Position numbers and translations under genes: made by a program | Assembly: GCA_964415395.1 (NCBI GenBank) | Contig: CAYPZU010000012.1 | Coordinates: 1-39,959 of the forward strand | Length of the DNA stretch: 39,959 bases | Direction of reading: 5' to 3' | DNA from: CAYPZU01 sp964415395 | GTDB lineage: Bacteria > Chlamydiota > Chlamydiia > Chlamydiales > SM23-39 | The notes under the pieces: model-generated | The model's database searches: none | Told to the model about the DNA's origin: nothing | The model's input: the letters and a program-made list of their open reading frames with translations, nothing else | In this document: positions 9,504 to 17,521 of the stretch, one piece after another | How the letters are laid out: each line of letters starts with the position of its first letter | Numbering within the stretch: position 1 is the stretch's first letter

Positions 9504-10613
9504 ATGGGCGAGAAATGGGCGACAGACGAAGGCACTGCGAAATATTTCCAATGGGTCTCCGTCCCTGAAAGCAAAAAGCGGAAGTTCGACGGACTCACTG
9601 TTTCGGCGCTGGGCGCCGGCACCTACCTGGGGCCGCCGGACGACGCGACCGACCGGCTCTATGAGCAAACGCTCGTCCAGGCGGGCCTTTCCGGCGTCAA
9701 TTTTTTCGATACGGCGATCCACTACCGATGCCAGAGAAGCGAGCGGACCTTAAAGAAAGTTCTCAAAGAGCTTTCGATCCGCGGCGTGCAGCGGGAACAA
9801 CTCGCGATCGCCACGAAGGGAGGCTATCTTCCATCGGACGGATCTCCTGAAAAGTTAGAAGACACCGTCCGCTCCCAGTATCTCGACACAGGCGTCATCG
9901 AGGCGAAGGAGATCGCCGGCGGCGTCTATTGCATGAGCCCGGCCTTTCTCGAAAACCAGATCGCTTCGAGCCTGAAAAATCTGGGATTGGAATGCATCGA
10001 CCTCTATTATCTGCACAATCCGGAATTGCAGCTCATGGAAAGCGGAGAAGAGGAATTTTATAAAAAGCTGCAGGCCGCATTTTTCCTTTTCGAAAAAAAA
10101 GTGCAGGAAAAAAAGATTCGCCGCTACGGGATCGCCAGCTGGAACGGTTTTAGGCAGAAAGCGTCTCTAAAGGGAACGCTGCAGCTCGGGAAAATCATCG
10201 AATGCGCAAAACAGGCGGGGGGAGAGGGGCACCATTTTAAAGCCGTGCAGCTTCCCTTCAATCTCGTGATGCTCGAAGCGATCAAAATGAAAAACCAGAT
10301 TTTCGGCTCTGCCAAAAAGACCATTGCGCAGGCCGCTGCCGAAAACAAAATTTCTCTGATGGCTTCTTCTCCCCTCATGCAGTCGCAGGTGGGGCAGCTT
10401 TGCCGGAAAGTCTTTGAAGAGCTTCCTTCCGACGGCTCGAAAATGCTTCAGTCGCTCGGGTTCGTCCTTTCAACGCCGCCCTTCTGCGCCGCTTTTTGCG
10501 GGATGAAGAAAAAGGAACATTGGGAAGAAAACAGCAAAGCGCTTCTCAAGCCTGCCTGGACGCCTGACGTCTGGAAGCAGGCCTGCAAATCACTTGGAGT
10601 TGCGCCAGAATAA
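9504..10613 (+). CDS. Aldo/keto reductase family oxidoreductase
   Basis: The 369-residue protein has the aldo/keto reductase (TIM-barrel) tetrad in order: Asp69 and Tyr74 (FFDTAIHY), Lys105 (ATKGGY) and His171 (YYLHNPE). The family reduces carbonyls with NADPH in the cytoplasm. Length is slightly above the usual 310-340 because of inserts after residue 106 and around 190. No ribosome binding site is visible before the ATG, but only six bases separate it from the permease stop, so translation may be coupled. The natural substrate is unknown. Family assignment is sure. Confidence 0.88.
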   Translation: MGEKWATDEGTAKYFQWVSVPESKKRKFDGLTVSALGAGTYLGPPDDATDRLYEQTLVQAGLSGVNFFDTAIHYRCQRSERTLKKVLKELSIRGVQREQLAIATKGGYLPSDGSPEKLEDTVRSQYLDTGVIEAKEIAGGVYCMSPAFLENQIASSLKNLGLECIDLYYLHNPELQLMESGEEEFYKKLQAAFFLFEKKVQEKKIRRYGIASWNGFRQKASLKGTLQLGKIIECAKQAGGEGHHFKAVQLPFNLVMLEAIKMKNQIFGSAKKTIAQAAAENKISLMASSPLMQSQVGQLCRKVFEELPSDGSKMLQSLGFVLSTPPFCAAFCGMKKKEHWEENSKALLKPAWTPDVWKQACKSLGVAPE

Positions 10614-11378
10614 CTCGCGGGCGTATGTGTCGAGCAGCAGAGCCGCCGATGGCGAGCCTTTGACTGCGGGACCGATCGAGTCTCCCTCAAATCCCTCTTT
10701 CAGGAAATAGCGCGCGATTGCATCGTGATAGGAAACGTACGGTTGGCTCGACAGGAGAAGGAAGGAGCCGGGTTGCGGTTTCCCTTCGAGCCAGAGAGTG
10801 ATTGTCTCGGCCAAGCCGGGGCGCTTGATTCCCTTCATCGGCGCATCGATAAAGCGGACGGGAATCGATCTGGGCAAAAGCGAACGCTCATAAACCCACT
10901 CGGCCATTTGCCGTTCCGTTTCGACGCCGGTTTTTTCCCGTTCGGAGGGAAGAAGAGGGCGCTCTCCTGTCAAAAACACAATTTCCCGCACTTCGATTCC
11001 CTGAGCGATCAGATCTTCCAGCTAGCGGATCCGCGATTCGACTGTTCCAGCGAGGGCGCCGACGACCAGCGCGTAGTCGTAGGACGATCTTGCCGGCTCG
11101 GCTTTCTGCAGCATCCCCATCCGGTCGAAGAGGGGCATCAGCTCCGCTTTCATCGGCTCGAACCGCTGGTCGAATTCCCACCGTTCCCGATCCCGCTGCA
11201 GCCACAATCTCTGGGCTTCGAGAACAATTTCAGCTTTCGATGCGTGAGGGGAGATCCCGAATTTTTCCAAAAGCTGCGCGCAGGGGCAGTTCTGGACGGC
11301 CTCTACCTGTTCCGCTGAAGGAAGCGCGTAGAGCATGGGCTGCGAGAGCAGGCTGAGTGCGATCAAGGCGTTTTTCAT
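10590..11378 (-). pseudogene. Exported protein of unknown function, interrupted by an in-frame amber codon
   Basis: Reading from the ATG at 11378, the frame gives a signal-peptide-like N terminus (MKNALIALSLLSQPMLYALP). It continues to codon 119, where TAG (11022-11024) interrupts it, then runs on in the same frame to 10590, for a total of 262 codons. The segments on both sides read as one protein: VVGALAGTVESRIR, stop, LEDLIAQGIEVREIVFLTG. A single C-to-T change from CAG (Gln) explains the stop. The layout (v-GAL...R-x-L-L...G-x-x-x-E-I-V-F-L-T-G) loosely recalls DUF218/YdcF proteins, but I would not assign it. It could be a recent nonsense mutation, a strain variant, or a sequencing error. 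The 3' end overlaps the reductase gene by 24 bases. Confidence 0.65.
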
Positions 11379-11443
11379 GGCCGGCATCATATCAAACAAA
11401 AGAATTTTCCAGATATCCAAAAATTTGTTGATTCCTTATATTC

Positions 11444-11458
11444 GCTCCTTTTTGGAGT
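11444..11458 (+). promoter_or_regulatory. Hairpin with the Shine-Dalgarno of the DASS gene in its 3' arm
   Basis: GCTCC-TTTTT-GGAGT forms a short stem with an all-T loop. The GGAG (11454-11457) is the ribosome binding site for the ATG at 11464 and would be paired when folded. The same arrangement recurs at 36750-36766. Confidence 0.4.
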
Positions 11459-11463
11459 CACTC

Positions 11464-12864
11464 ATGAAACTCGACAAGAAAACCATTTCTCTCGGAGCTT
11501 CGATTTTGATCGGACTCGTTCTGTGGCAATCGCCAGGGCCGGAAGGACTCGATCCCAAGGGCTGGCAGCTTTTCTCCATTTTCGTCGCCGCCATGCTCGC
11601 CATCATCCTGAAACCGCTTCCGATGGGAACCGTCGCTCTTTTGGCCCTGCTTTTGACAGTCATCACCGGCACGCTCTCTTTCAATGATGCGTTCAGCGGA
11701 TTTTCCAACGAAATCGTCTGGCTCGTGATCCTCGCATTCTTCGTCGCCAGAGGATTCATCATGACAGGCCTCGGCAATCGGCTCGCCTATAAAATCATGA
11801 GCGTGCTCGGAAAAAACAGCCTCGGCCTCGGCTACGGGCTTGTCGCGACCGACCTGATTCTCGCTCCCTCGATTCCGAGCGTGACCGCCCGCGTCGGCGG
11901 GATTGTCTACCCGATGGTCAAAGCGCTAGCCGACGTCTTCACCGGCAAATCGCACGACCCGCGTATGGGCGCCTTTCTCGCCGTCTGCGCCTTCCAGGGA
12001 TCGGCGATCACCAGCGCGATGTTCCTCACATCGATGGCCGGCAATCCGCTGATCGCCGAACTGGCCCGAGCGCAAGGGATCCAGATCACCTGGGGCAGCT
12101 GGGCCGTCGCCGCGATCGTTCCCGGCCTCCTCAGCCTGATCGCCATCCCGTACCTGATGTACCGGATCGCGCCGCCGACCATCCGCCAGACGCCCCACGC
12201 GAAAGAAATGGCAGCTGAACGCCTCCGCAGCATGGGACCCATGAGCCGCAACGAATGGATCATGCTCCTCACTTTCATCCTCATGATCGCCCTTTGGATT
12301 CTTGGGCCGAAAATCAATCTGAAAGCGACCATCACGGCGCTTCTCGGACTCTCGATCCTTCTCCTTTCTGGAATCATGAAATGGAAAGACGTGATCGAAG
12401 AGACGGGAGCCTGGGACACCTTTATCTGGTTCGCAACGCTCGTCACCCTCTCCGGATTTCTCAACAAGTTCGGTCTGACCGGCTGGTTCAGCACCTACGT
12501 CGTCGAAAACGTAAGCGGCTTCCATTGGGTCGCTGGATTTGTGATTGTCGCGCTCATCTATTTCTATACCCACTATTTCTTCGCGAGCAACGTCGCCCAC
12601 ATAGGCGCCATGTACGCGCCGCTGCTCATTGTCAGCGTCGCGCTCGGCACGCCGCCCGAGCTGGCGGCTCTGACCCTCGCGTTTTTCAGCAGCCTCTACG
12701 GCGGACTCACCCATTACGGTTCCGGCCCGGCGCCGATCCTTTTCGGCATGGGCTATCTAACCGTCGCCGAATGGTGGAAGCTTGCGTTCTATTGCAGCGT
12801 CGGCAACGTCGTCATCTGGATGCTGGCCGGCGGCCTCTGGTGGAAAATCCTCGGCCTCTGGTAG
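11464..12864 (+). CDS. DASS-family dicarboxylate/2-oxoglutarate carrier (SodiT-type)
   Basis: The 466-residue product has about 12 hydrophobic segments and the DASS hallmarks: the inner motif APSIPSVTARVGGIVYP and the C-terminal SNVAHIGAMYAPL. The family carries dicarboxylates such as malate or 2-oxoglutarate with sodium or by exchange across the inner membrane. Chlamydiae carry a homolog (the 2-oxoglutarate/malate translocator), believed to feed their TCA cycle from the host. The ATG at 11464 has GGAG 6 bases upstream; an upstream extension in frame is not supported. It is divergent from the interrupted gene and convergent with the thioesterase, with one base between the two stops. Confidence 0.92.
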   Translation: MKLDKKTISLGASILIGLVLWQSPGPEGLDPKGWQLFSIFVAAMLAIILKPLPMGTVALLALLLTVITGTLSFNDAFSGFSNEIVWLVILAFFVARGFIMTGLGNRLAYKIMSVLGKNSLGLGYGLVATDLILAPSIPSVTARVGGIVYPMVKALADVFTGKSHDPRMGAFLAVCAFQGSAITSAMFLTSMAGNPLIAELARAQGIQITWGSWAVAAIVPGLLSLIAIPYLMYRIAPPTIRQTPHAKEMAAERLRSMGPMSRNEWIMLLTFILMIALWILGPKINLKATITALLGLSILLLSGIMKWKDVIEETGAWDTFIWFATLVTLSGFLNKFGLTGWFSTYVVENVSGFHWVAGFVIVALIYFYTHYFFASNVAHIGAMYAPLLIVSVALGTPPELAALTLAFFSSLYGGLTHYGSGPAPILFGMGYLTVAEWWKLAFYCSVGNVVIWMLAGGLWWKILGLW

Positions 12865-12865
12865 C

Positions 12866-13279
12866 TCAGGACTTCAGCAAGCGGGGAGGGGGGCGGACGA
12901 TTTTTTCCCGCCCATAGTCGAAAAAGACCATCCCCGTTTTCGCCCGGGCGATCTCCTTTCCCGATTCAAGATCGGTGATGAGGAATGTGAAATACCAGGT
13001 ATTCCCTTCAAAAGCCGATTGCGCCCGAACCCTTAGTTTCTGTCCCCAGACGCCCCTTCCCTTATAGTTCAAAGCAGCATCCGACTGGATCAGGCCGATT
13101 CCCCCAGCGTTGTATTCCGATTCTCCAAGCGACGCCAGGTAGCGAAGCCGCGCCTCATGGACAAGTCCCAGCACCCGGTCGTTGCCCAGATGATTTCCGT
13201 AGTTCAGGTCGCTAACCCGGATTTCCAGGATAGTTTCAAATGCATAAGCGTCAGGCAGTTCTATAGAGATTCTTGGCAT
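12866..13279 (-). CDS. Hotdog-fold acyl-CoA thioesterase
   Basis: This 137-residue protein has the 4-hydroxybenzoyl-CoA thioesterase-like hotdog pattern. A strand ends in RVSDLNYGNHLGND (about residues 26-39), the position of the catalytic loop, followed by the long helix VLGLVHEARLRYLASLG and the strands of the sheet. In typical members the loop holds a catalytic Asp (DxxxHVNN); here the equivalent looks like D29 with NYGNHLGND, so activity is likely but the substrate is unknown. A TGAGG lies a few bases before the ATG. Divergent from the secreted EEP hydrolase, with promoters packed in about 60 bases. Confidence 0.82.
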   Translation of the reverse strand: MPRISIELPDAYAFETILEIRVSDLNYGNHLGNDRVLGLVHEARLRYLASLGESEYNAGGIGLIQSDAALNYKGRGVWGQKLRVRAQSAFEGNTWYFTFLITDLESGKEIARAKTGMVFFDYGREKIVRPPPRLLKS

Positions 13280-13304
13280 GGGGCCTCAACTATTTAGCGA
13301 ATTA

Positions 13305-13313
13305 TGGTATAAT
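13305..13313 (+). promoter_or_regulatory. Extended -10 promoter for the EEP-family gene
   Basis: TGGTATAAT is a perfect extended -10 element (TG, one base, TATAAT). No good -35 is seen, as is usual for extended -10 promoters. Transcription would start near 13320, about 16 bases before the chosen ATG. Confidence 0.55.
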
Positions 13314-13335
13314 AATAGCCCAAACAGAGAATGCT

Positions 13336-14307
13336 ATGGCATCAAAAATATTTTTAGCTTTTTCCCCCCTCCTCTCAGCCCTGGCTCCTCTCTGCTCTCA
13401 TAATTTGCCTCTAGATCTCACGGTTTTCGCTTCTATGATGAACCAGAACAAGCCGTCCCAGGGCGGCGTGCAGGAAATCGAGTCCGATGAAAACCCGCCG
13501 GCCAAGTTCCTTTTGGATGAGTCGATCCGCGTCATGTCTTTCAATGTTCTTTCCGACGACAACGCCGAGCACTCTTGGACGGAAAGGAAGCAGAACGTGG
13601 CCAGCACGATCCGGTTCCACCGCGCCGATTTGATCGGGATGCAGGAGCCGTCGCTCGCCCAGATCGGCGATCTGATCCGGATTCTTCCCGAGTATCAGGC
13701 TGTTTCAGGTATTTCACTAGGAGAGAACGGGCAGGACCACGACCCCATTTTCTTTCGCAAAGGGCGCTTTGAGCTTCTGGATACGGGCCATTTTTTTCTT
13801 TCTCCAACCCCTGAAGTCCCGAGCAAAGGATGGGATGCGAAATTTCCCCGCGCCACTGTCTGGGTCCATCTCCGCGATCTGAAAACGCAAAAATCCTTAT
13901 TCTTTTTCAATACCCATTTCGACTATCACGGCAGAGAATCGCGCGATGAAGGCGCGAGGCTCCTCAGGAAAAGGATCGGCGAAATCGCCGGTTCCGCTCC
14001 GTTTGCCGTAACAGGCGATTTCAATCTCTTCCCCACTCTCGGCGGCCCCGAAACGCTCAAGATTCTGACCGACGATTCGCTCCCTAACCCCCTCGTGGAC
14101 GCCCAAACGGTAACCTTTCATCCCCACCACGGGCCGACCGGAACCTGGAGTGGATTCAAAGAACCCGGCCAGCCCGGCGTTAAGCCGGATTGTATCTTCG
14201 TCAGCTCTACCGTATCTGTATATCTGCATGGAATTCTGGCAGATACCTTCGATGGAGGCTTTCCCTCCGACCACCTTCCCGTCATCGCCGAAATCGCCCT
14301 TCCCTAA
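13336..14307 (+). CDS. Secreted endonuclease/exonuclease/phosphatase (EEP) family hydrolase
   Basis: The 323-residue protein carries all main EEP motifs: MSFNVL (Asn), GMQEPS (metal-binding Glu), NTHFDYHG, TGDFNLFP (Asp/Asn pair) and SDHLPVIAEI (catalytic His) near the C terminus. The first 20 residues (MASKIFLAFSPLLSALAPLC) look like a signal peptide, so it probably acts outside the cytoplasm, possibly on nucleic acids, phosphoinositides or sphingomyelin-like lipids; EEP members differ in substrate. The ATG at 13336 is preferred to an upstream TTG at 13273 because it follows the extended -10 promoter and opens with the signal peptide. Confidence 0.88.
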   Translation: MASKIFLAFSPLLSALAPLCSHNLPLDLTVFASMMNQNKPSQGGVQEIESDENPPAKFLLDESIRVMSFNVLSDDNAEHSWTERKQNVASTIRFHRADLIGMQEPSLAQIGDLIRILPEYQAVSGISLGENGQDHDPIFFRKGRFELLDTGHFFLSPTPEVPSKGWDAKFPRATVWVHLRDLKTQKSLFFFNTHFDYHGRESRDEGARLLRKRIGEIAGSAPFAVTGDFNLFPTLGGPETLKILTDDSLPNPLVDAQTVTFHPHHGPTGTWSGFKEPGQPGVKPDCIFVSSTVSVYLHGILADTFDGGFPSDHLPVIAEIALP

Positions 14308-14376
14308 ATCTCTTGTAGAAATCTGCCCTCTTTCATAAGGTGCGCCTTAGATAGGCAATTTGTTCGAGGGCATTCT

Positions 14377-14787
14377 ATGCGCAAACTCATCTTTATGATC
14401 GGCATCATCGCCACCTCCTCTCTTTCAGCAATGGCGGGCGGCGGCGTTTCCGTTGAAGTCGGCGGGGGCGGGGGAGAACCAGCAGTCTGGGTCGGACCAG
14501 GCTGGTACTACGGCGTCTATTTCTATGACGAGCCTACGTTCATCTACTGGCAGACCAGCTATCCCTACTGGTGGCAATACCACAATGGCTGGGGCTGGCA
14601 CGGCAACGGCTATTGGGATGGCGGCTACTACCGGCACGGCCATCACGGGGGCGGACATCATGGAGGAGGCCATCATCGCCACGGCGGACATCACGGGGGC
14701 GGACACCATGGCGGCCATCATGGAGGCGGGCATCATGGCGGCGGCGGACGCCACCATGGCGGCGGACATCACGGCGGACATCATTAA
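14377..14787 (+). CDS. Secreted Tyr/Trp/Gly motif protein with His/Gly-rich tail (paralog 1 of 3)
   Basis: A signal peptide (MRKLIFMIGIIATSSLSAMA) is followed by a short Gly-rich stretch and then the core WVGPGWYYGVYFYDEP, with YWQ and YPYWWQY after it. The same core recurs in the next two genes. The last 65 residues are almost only His and Gly in HHGGG steps, a composition that would bind metal ions such as zinc, nickel or copper. GAGGG precedes the ATG. The product is most likely exported to the periplasm or surface. No family name is known to me. The tail is low in sequence complexity and encoded by short direct repeats prone to length change. Confidence 0.75.
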   Translation: MRKLIFMIGIIATSSLSAMAGGGVSVEVGGGGGEPAVWVGPGWYYGVYFYDEPTFIYWQTSYPYWWQYHNGWGWHGNGYWDGGYYRHGHHGGGHHGGGHHRHGGHHGGGHHGGHHGGGHHGGGGRHHGGGHHGGHH

Positions 14788-14800
14788 CTGAGGAAGCGTC

Positions 14801-15154
14801 ATGCGTAAACTTGCACTCTTCTCTATCCTGTTTTCATCTCTTGCCTACGCGCAAGTCGTCGTGCAGGTCGGCGGCGATGCGGACAATGACCAGGACACCT
14901 ATCAGGTCGATACCTGGTACGGTCCCGGCTGGTACTACGGTTTCTACTTCGGAAGCGACTACGAGTATTGGAACTGGCGCCATAACAATCCCAACTGGTG
15001 GGACTATCATCATCAGAATTACCACGGCCACCAGGACCACTATCATCAGGATCGTTCGCGGGGAGCCAATCCTTCGCCCCAGCAGCATGATGACGAATTT
15101 CGCGGCGGGGGCGGACGCGGCGGCGGCGGCCATGGCGGCGGACACGGGAGATAG
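14801..15154 (+). CDS. Secreted Tyr/Trp/Gly motif protein (paralog 2 of 3)
   Basis: The 117-residue product has a signal peptide (MRKLALFSILFSSLAYA) and then the core TWYGPGWYYGFYFGSDYEYW, with NPNWWDY downstream, matching the cores of its two neighbours. An acidic stretch (GGDADNDQD) precedes the core. The tail is His/Gln/Asp-rich and then Gly/Arg-rich, distinct from the pure His/Gly tail of paralog 1. GAGGA stands before the ATG, 13 bases after the previous stop, so the genes form an operon. It has no cysteines, so disulfides play no role. Function unknown; metal or polyanion binding at the cell surface is one guess. Confidence 0.75.
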   Translation: MRKLALFSILFSSLAYAQVVVQVGGDADNDQDTYQVDTWYGPGWYYGFYFGSDYEYWNWRHNNPNWWDYHHQNYHGHQDHYHQDRSRGANPSPQQHDDEFRGGGGRGGGGHGGGHGR

Positions 15155-15157
15155 GGG

Positions 15158-15412
15158 ATGATTCCGGCTCTCCTCGGATGGATCGCTCTATTCGGCTCCG
15201 CGTCTGAAATCGCAGACCGGGAACCTACAATCTATATCTACAACGGAAAAGCGTATGCCGACCGGGACTATTGGTATGGTCCCGGCTGGTATTACGGCCG
15301 CTGGTATGGAAGCGAAGAGGCGTACTGGATCTGGCGCCGGCGCTACCCGTACTGGTGGGACCGCTACCACAGCAAGCAGAATTATCATCTAAATCAGAGT
15401 CAGGGGCGTTGA
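15158..15412 (+). CDS. Short Tyr/Trp/Gly motif protein (paralog 3 of 3)
   Basis: The 84-residue product begins with a hydrophobic stretch (MIPALLGWIALFGSASE) that may be a signal peptide. It carries the core WYGPGWYYGRWYGSEEAYW followed by YPYWWDRY, but lacks the low-complexity tail of its siblings. Its ATG lies 3 bases after the stop of paralog 2, with GGGAG upstream, so translation is tightly linked. The last 13 bases overlap the end of the convergent KdpC-like gene. It probably represents the minimal form of this family. Confidence 0.68.
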   Translation: MIPALLGWIALFGSASEIADREPTIYIYNGKAYADRDYWYGPGWYYGRWYGSEEAYWIWRRRYPYWWDRYHSKQNYHLNQSQGR

Positions 15413-15762
15413 GAAAACCGGTCGAGCGTCCGGTTCAGATCGGCGGCATCGACCCAGCGATTCCCGAGCAAAGTCAGCGTCGGAAATTCTATCCTGGAAA
15501 GAACGGCCTTTTCAATCGCATCGAGAGGCAGTCCTCTCGCTGCAGCGATCCGGGGAGCCTGCTCGAGCGCATCCCGAAGCGAGATTTTCCCTTTCGCGGT
15601 TTCCTTAAAATAGATTCCTGCCGAAAGGGCGTCTGTGATTTTCATTCCGATATCTTGGTGTTTAAACACCGTCTGCCCTGCGAGAAAAACATACGAGGGA
15701 TAAAATCCGGCAAGCCCGACAGTCAGCGCTGCAACAGCAATCCAAGATTTGTTTTTATTCAT
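15400..15762 (-). CDS. Stand-alone KdpC-like protein, shortened
   Basis: KdpC is the single-span subunit of the Kdp potassium pump. The 120-residue product matches its ends: a membrane helix followed by GFYPSYVFLAGQTVF (KdpC: G-l-x-YP-x-x-v-x-x-x-x-q-x-x-F). The C-terminal half has APRIAAARGLPLDAI, then TLTLLGNRWVDAADLNRTLD (KdpC: vpRVAkARGL, then G-x-l-G-e-p-x-VNV-x-x-LN-x-xLD). The usual length is about 190, and the central part with the SGLDPHIS motif is missing. No kdpA or kdpB is in this window, so it may be a remnant or have been recruited elsewhere. It is divergent from the SulP gene. Similarity is by eye; moderately sure. Confidence 0.6.
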   Translation of the reverse strand: MNKNKSWIAVAALTVGLAGFYPSYVFLAGQTVFKHQDIGMKITDALSAGIYFKETAKGKISLRDALEQAPRIAAARGLPLDAIEKAVLSRIEFPTLTLLGNRWVDAADLNRTLDRFSQRP

Positions 15763-15838
15763 GCTTCACACTCTCGCTTTTTTGAAATATTTCGTCAACC
15801 GTTGAAGAAATTTCAGCCGAGGAATAACATCCCTTTCC

Positions 15839-17521
15839 ATGAACGCAGCGCACGAATTCCTCCCGAAATCTTTTACGATGCTCCGGAATTATTCCCTCGC
15901 GCTGTTTAAGAAAGATCTGATCGCAGGCGTGACTGTCGGCATCATCGCTCTTCCATTGGCAATGGCTTTTGCCATTTCGTCTGGCGTTTCGCCGGAGCGG
16001 GGACTCTTCACCGCCATCGTCGCCGGATTTTTGATCTCCGCGTTCGGCGGCAGCCGCGTACAGATCGGCGGTCCAACGGGCGCGTTCGTCGTGATCGTTT
16101 ACGATATCATCCAAAGGACGGGATACGAAGGACTCGCCCTTTCGACGCTGATCGCCGCCATCCTGCTGATTTTTCTTGGAGTGTTCCGCCTCGGCACCTG
16201 GATCAAATATGTGCCGCATCCTCTCGTCGTCGGATTTACGACGGGCATCGCCGTCATCATTTTTTCCTCCCAGATCAAAGACTTTTTCGGCCTCGGCATG
16301 GGAGTGCCGCCTGCGGATTTTACAGCTAAATGGATCGCCTATTTCCACGCCCTGCCCTCGTTCGATCCCTCCACTCTCGCCGTCGGGGCCGGAACTTTGG
16401 CTGTCATCCTCCTCATCCGGAAATTCATTCCCGCCATTCCCTGGGGGATCGGCTCGATCGTGCTCGCCACCCTCTGCGTCTATCTTTTCCATCTGCCGGT
16501 GGCAACGATCCATTCGAAATTCGGACAGATCCCAAGCAGCCTTCCTCTTCCGTCGTTTTCCTTTTTCAACGTTCCCTGGGAGAAGCTTTCCGAAGTATTC
16601 ATGGACGCGATTACGATCGCCTTCCTCGGCGCAATCGAATCTCTTCTCTCGTGCGTAATCGCAGACGGCATGATCGGCTCGAAGCATAAATCGAACTGCG
16701 AACTGGTCGGACAGGGGATCGCAAACTTCTTTTCGATCGTCTTCGGCGGCATCCCCGCTACCGGAGCCATCGCCCGCACCGCCGCAAACGTAAAGACTGG
16801 CGCCCAAACGCCCGCCGCCGGCATGATCCACGCTCTGGTTCTCTTCGGAATCATCCTATTCCTGGCTCCAGTCGTCAGCCAAATCCCTCTCGCCGCGCTC
16901 GCCGCCGTTCTGATCATGGTGGCTTGGAATATGAGCGAGGCGTCCCACTTCGCCCAGCTTTTAAAAGCTCCTTTCGGCGACGTGGCGATTCTCCTCGCCG
17001 CATTCCTCCTGACTGTTTTCGTCGATATCACGGTCGCTATTTCGCTCGGGATGATCCTCGCCTCGCTTCTTTTTATGAAGAGGATGAGCCAGTTTTCCAA
17101 AACGGTGCAGCTCACCCATCTGTTTCATGAATCCGGTCCCGAAAAAGAAGATCCCGACGCGATTGCGAAAAAATCGGTTCCCGAGGGAGTCGAAGTCTAC
17201 GAGATTCAGGGACCGTTCTTTTTCGGAGCCGCAGACGTGCTGAAAGACGTGATCAACAATCTGCAAAAACCGCCGAAGGTGTTTATCCTCCGGATGCGGC
17301 AGGTGCCGATGATCGACGCCTCAGGGATGAATGGACTGAAAGAGTTCTTTGTGAAATGCCGGAATGCCCGAACGACGCTTCTGCTCTCGGGAGTCCACGG
17401 CCATACAGAAAAAGATCTGAAGAAATTCGGCCTTTCCCGCCTCATCGGGGAGGAGCATATTTTTCCTCACATCGACGCCGCGCTCATGAAAGCGAGAGAG
17501 CTGCTCAAAGAATCTTCCTGA
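15839..17521 (+). CDS. SulP-family anion transporter with STAS domain
   Basis: This 560-residue protein has the SulP signature early (DLIAGVTVGIIALPLAMAFA), about 12-14 membrane segments including GGSRVQIGGPTGAF, and a C-terminal STAS domain from about 440 to 550 (VYEIQGPFFFGAAD and RMRQVPMIDASGMNGL, with the conserved Asp-Ala-Ser-Gly). Bacterial members carry sulfate, bicarbonate or dicarboxylates such as fumarate/succinate (DauA); the substrate cannot be decided here. The start at 15839 has no strong ribosome binding site; an in-frame ATG at 15878 is possible. Its last 17 bases overlap the convergent DJ-1/PfpI gene. Confidence 0.9.
   Translation: MNAAHEFLPKSFTMLRNYSLALFKKDLIAGVTVGIIALPLAMAFAISSGVSPERGLFTAIVAGFLISAFGGSRVQIGGPTGAFVVIVYDIIQRTGYEGLALSTLIAAILLIFLGVFRLGTWIKYVPHPLVVGFTTGIAVIIFSSQIKDFFGLGMGVPPADFTAKWIAYFHALPSFDPSTLAVGAGTLAVILLIRKFIPAIPWGIGSIVLATLCVYLFHLPVATIHSKFGQIPSSLPLPSFSFFNVPWEKLSEVFMDAITIAFLGAIESLLSCVIADGMIGSKHKSNCELVGQGIANFFSIVFGGIPATGAIARTAANVKTGAQTPAAGMIHALVLFGIILFLAPVVSQIPLAALAAVLIMVAWNMSEASHFAQLLKAPFGDVAILLAAFLLTVFVDITVAISLGMILASLLFMKRMSQFSKTVQLTHLFHESGPEKEDPDAIAKKSVPEGVEVYEIQGPFFFGAADVLKDVINNLQKPPKVFILRMRQVPMIDASGMNGLKEFFVKCRNARTTLLLSGVHGHTEKDLKKFGLSRLIGEEHIFPHIDAALMKARELLKESS

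Noticed and set aside
11022..11024. Pyrrolysine at the TAG codon
   Set aside because: No pyl genes or pyrrolysine element in view and no enzyme family known to use it; a C-to-T nonsense change is simpler.
12255..12917. 220-codon Arg/His-rich frame inside the DASS gene
   Set aside because: Out-of-frame reading of a well-supported membrane carrier.
14425..14802. Minus-strand Met/Ala/Val-rich frame
   Set aside because: Antisense of the His/Gly repeat codons; no start signals, and the plus-strand product has a signal peptide and a paralog next to it.
4785..17521. Two convergent overlaps of exactly 17 bases (4785-4801 and 17505-17521)
   Set aside because: The equal length is probably chance; the sequences differ and no shared structure is seen.
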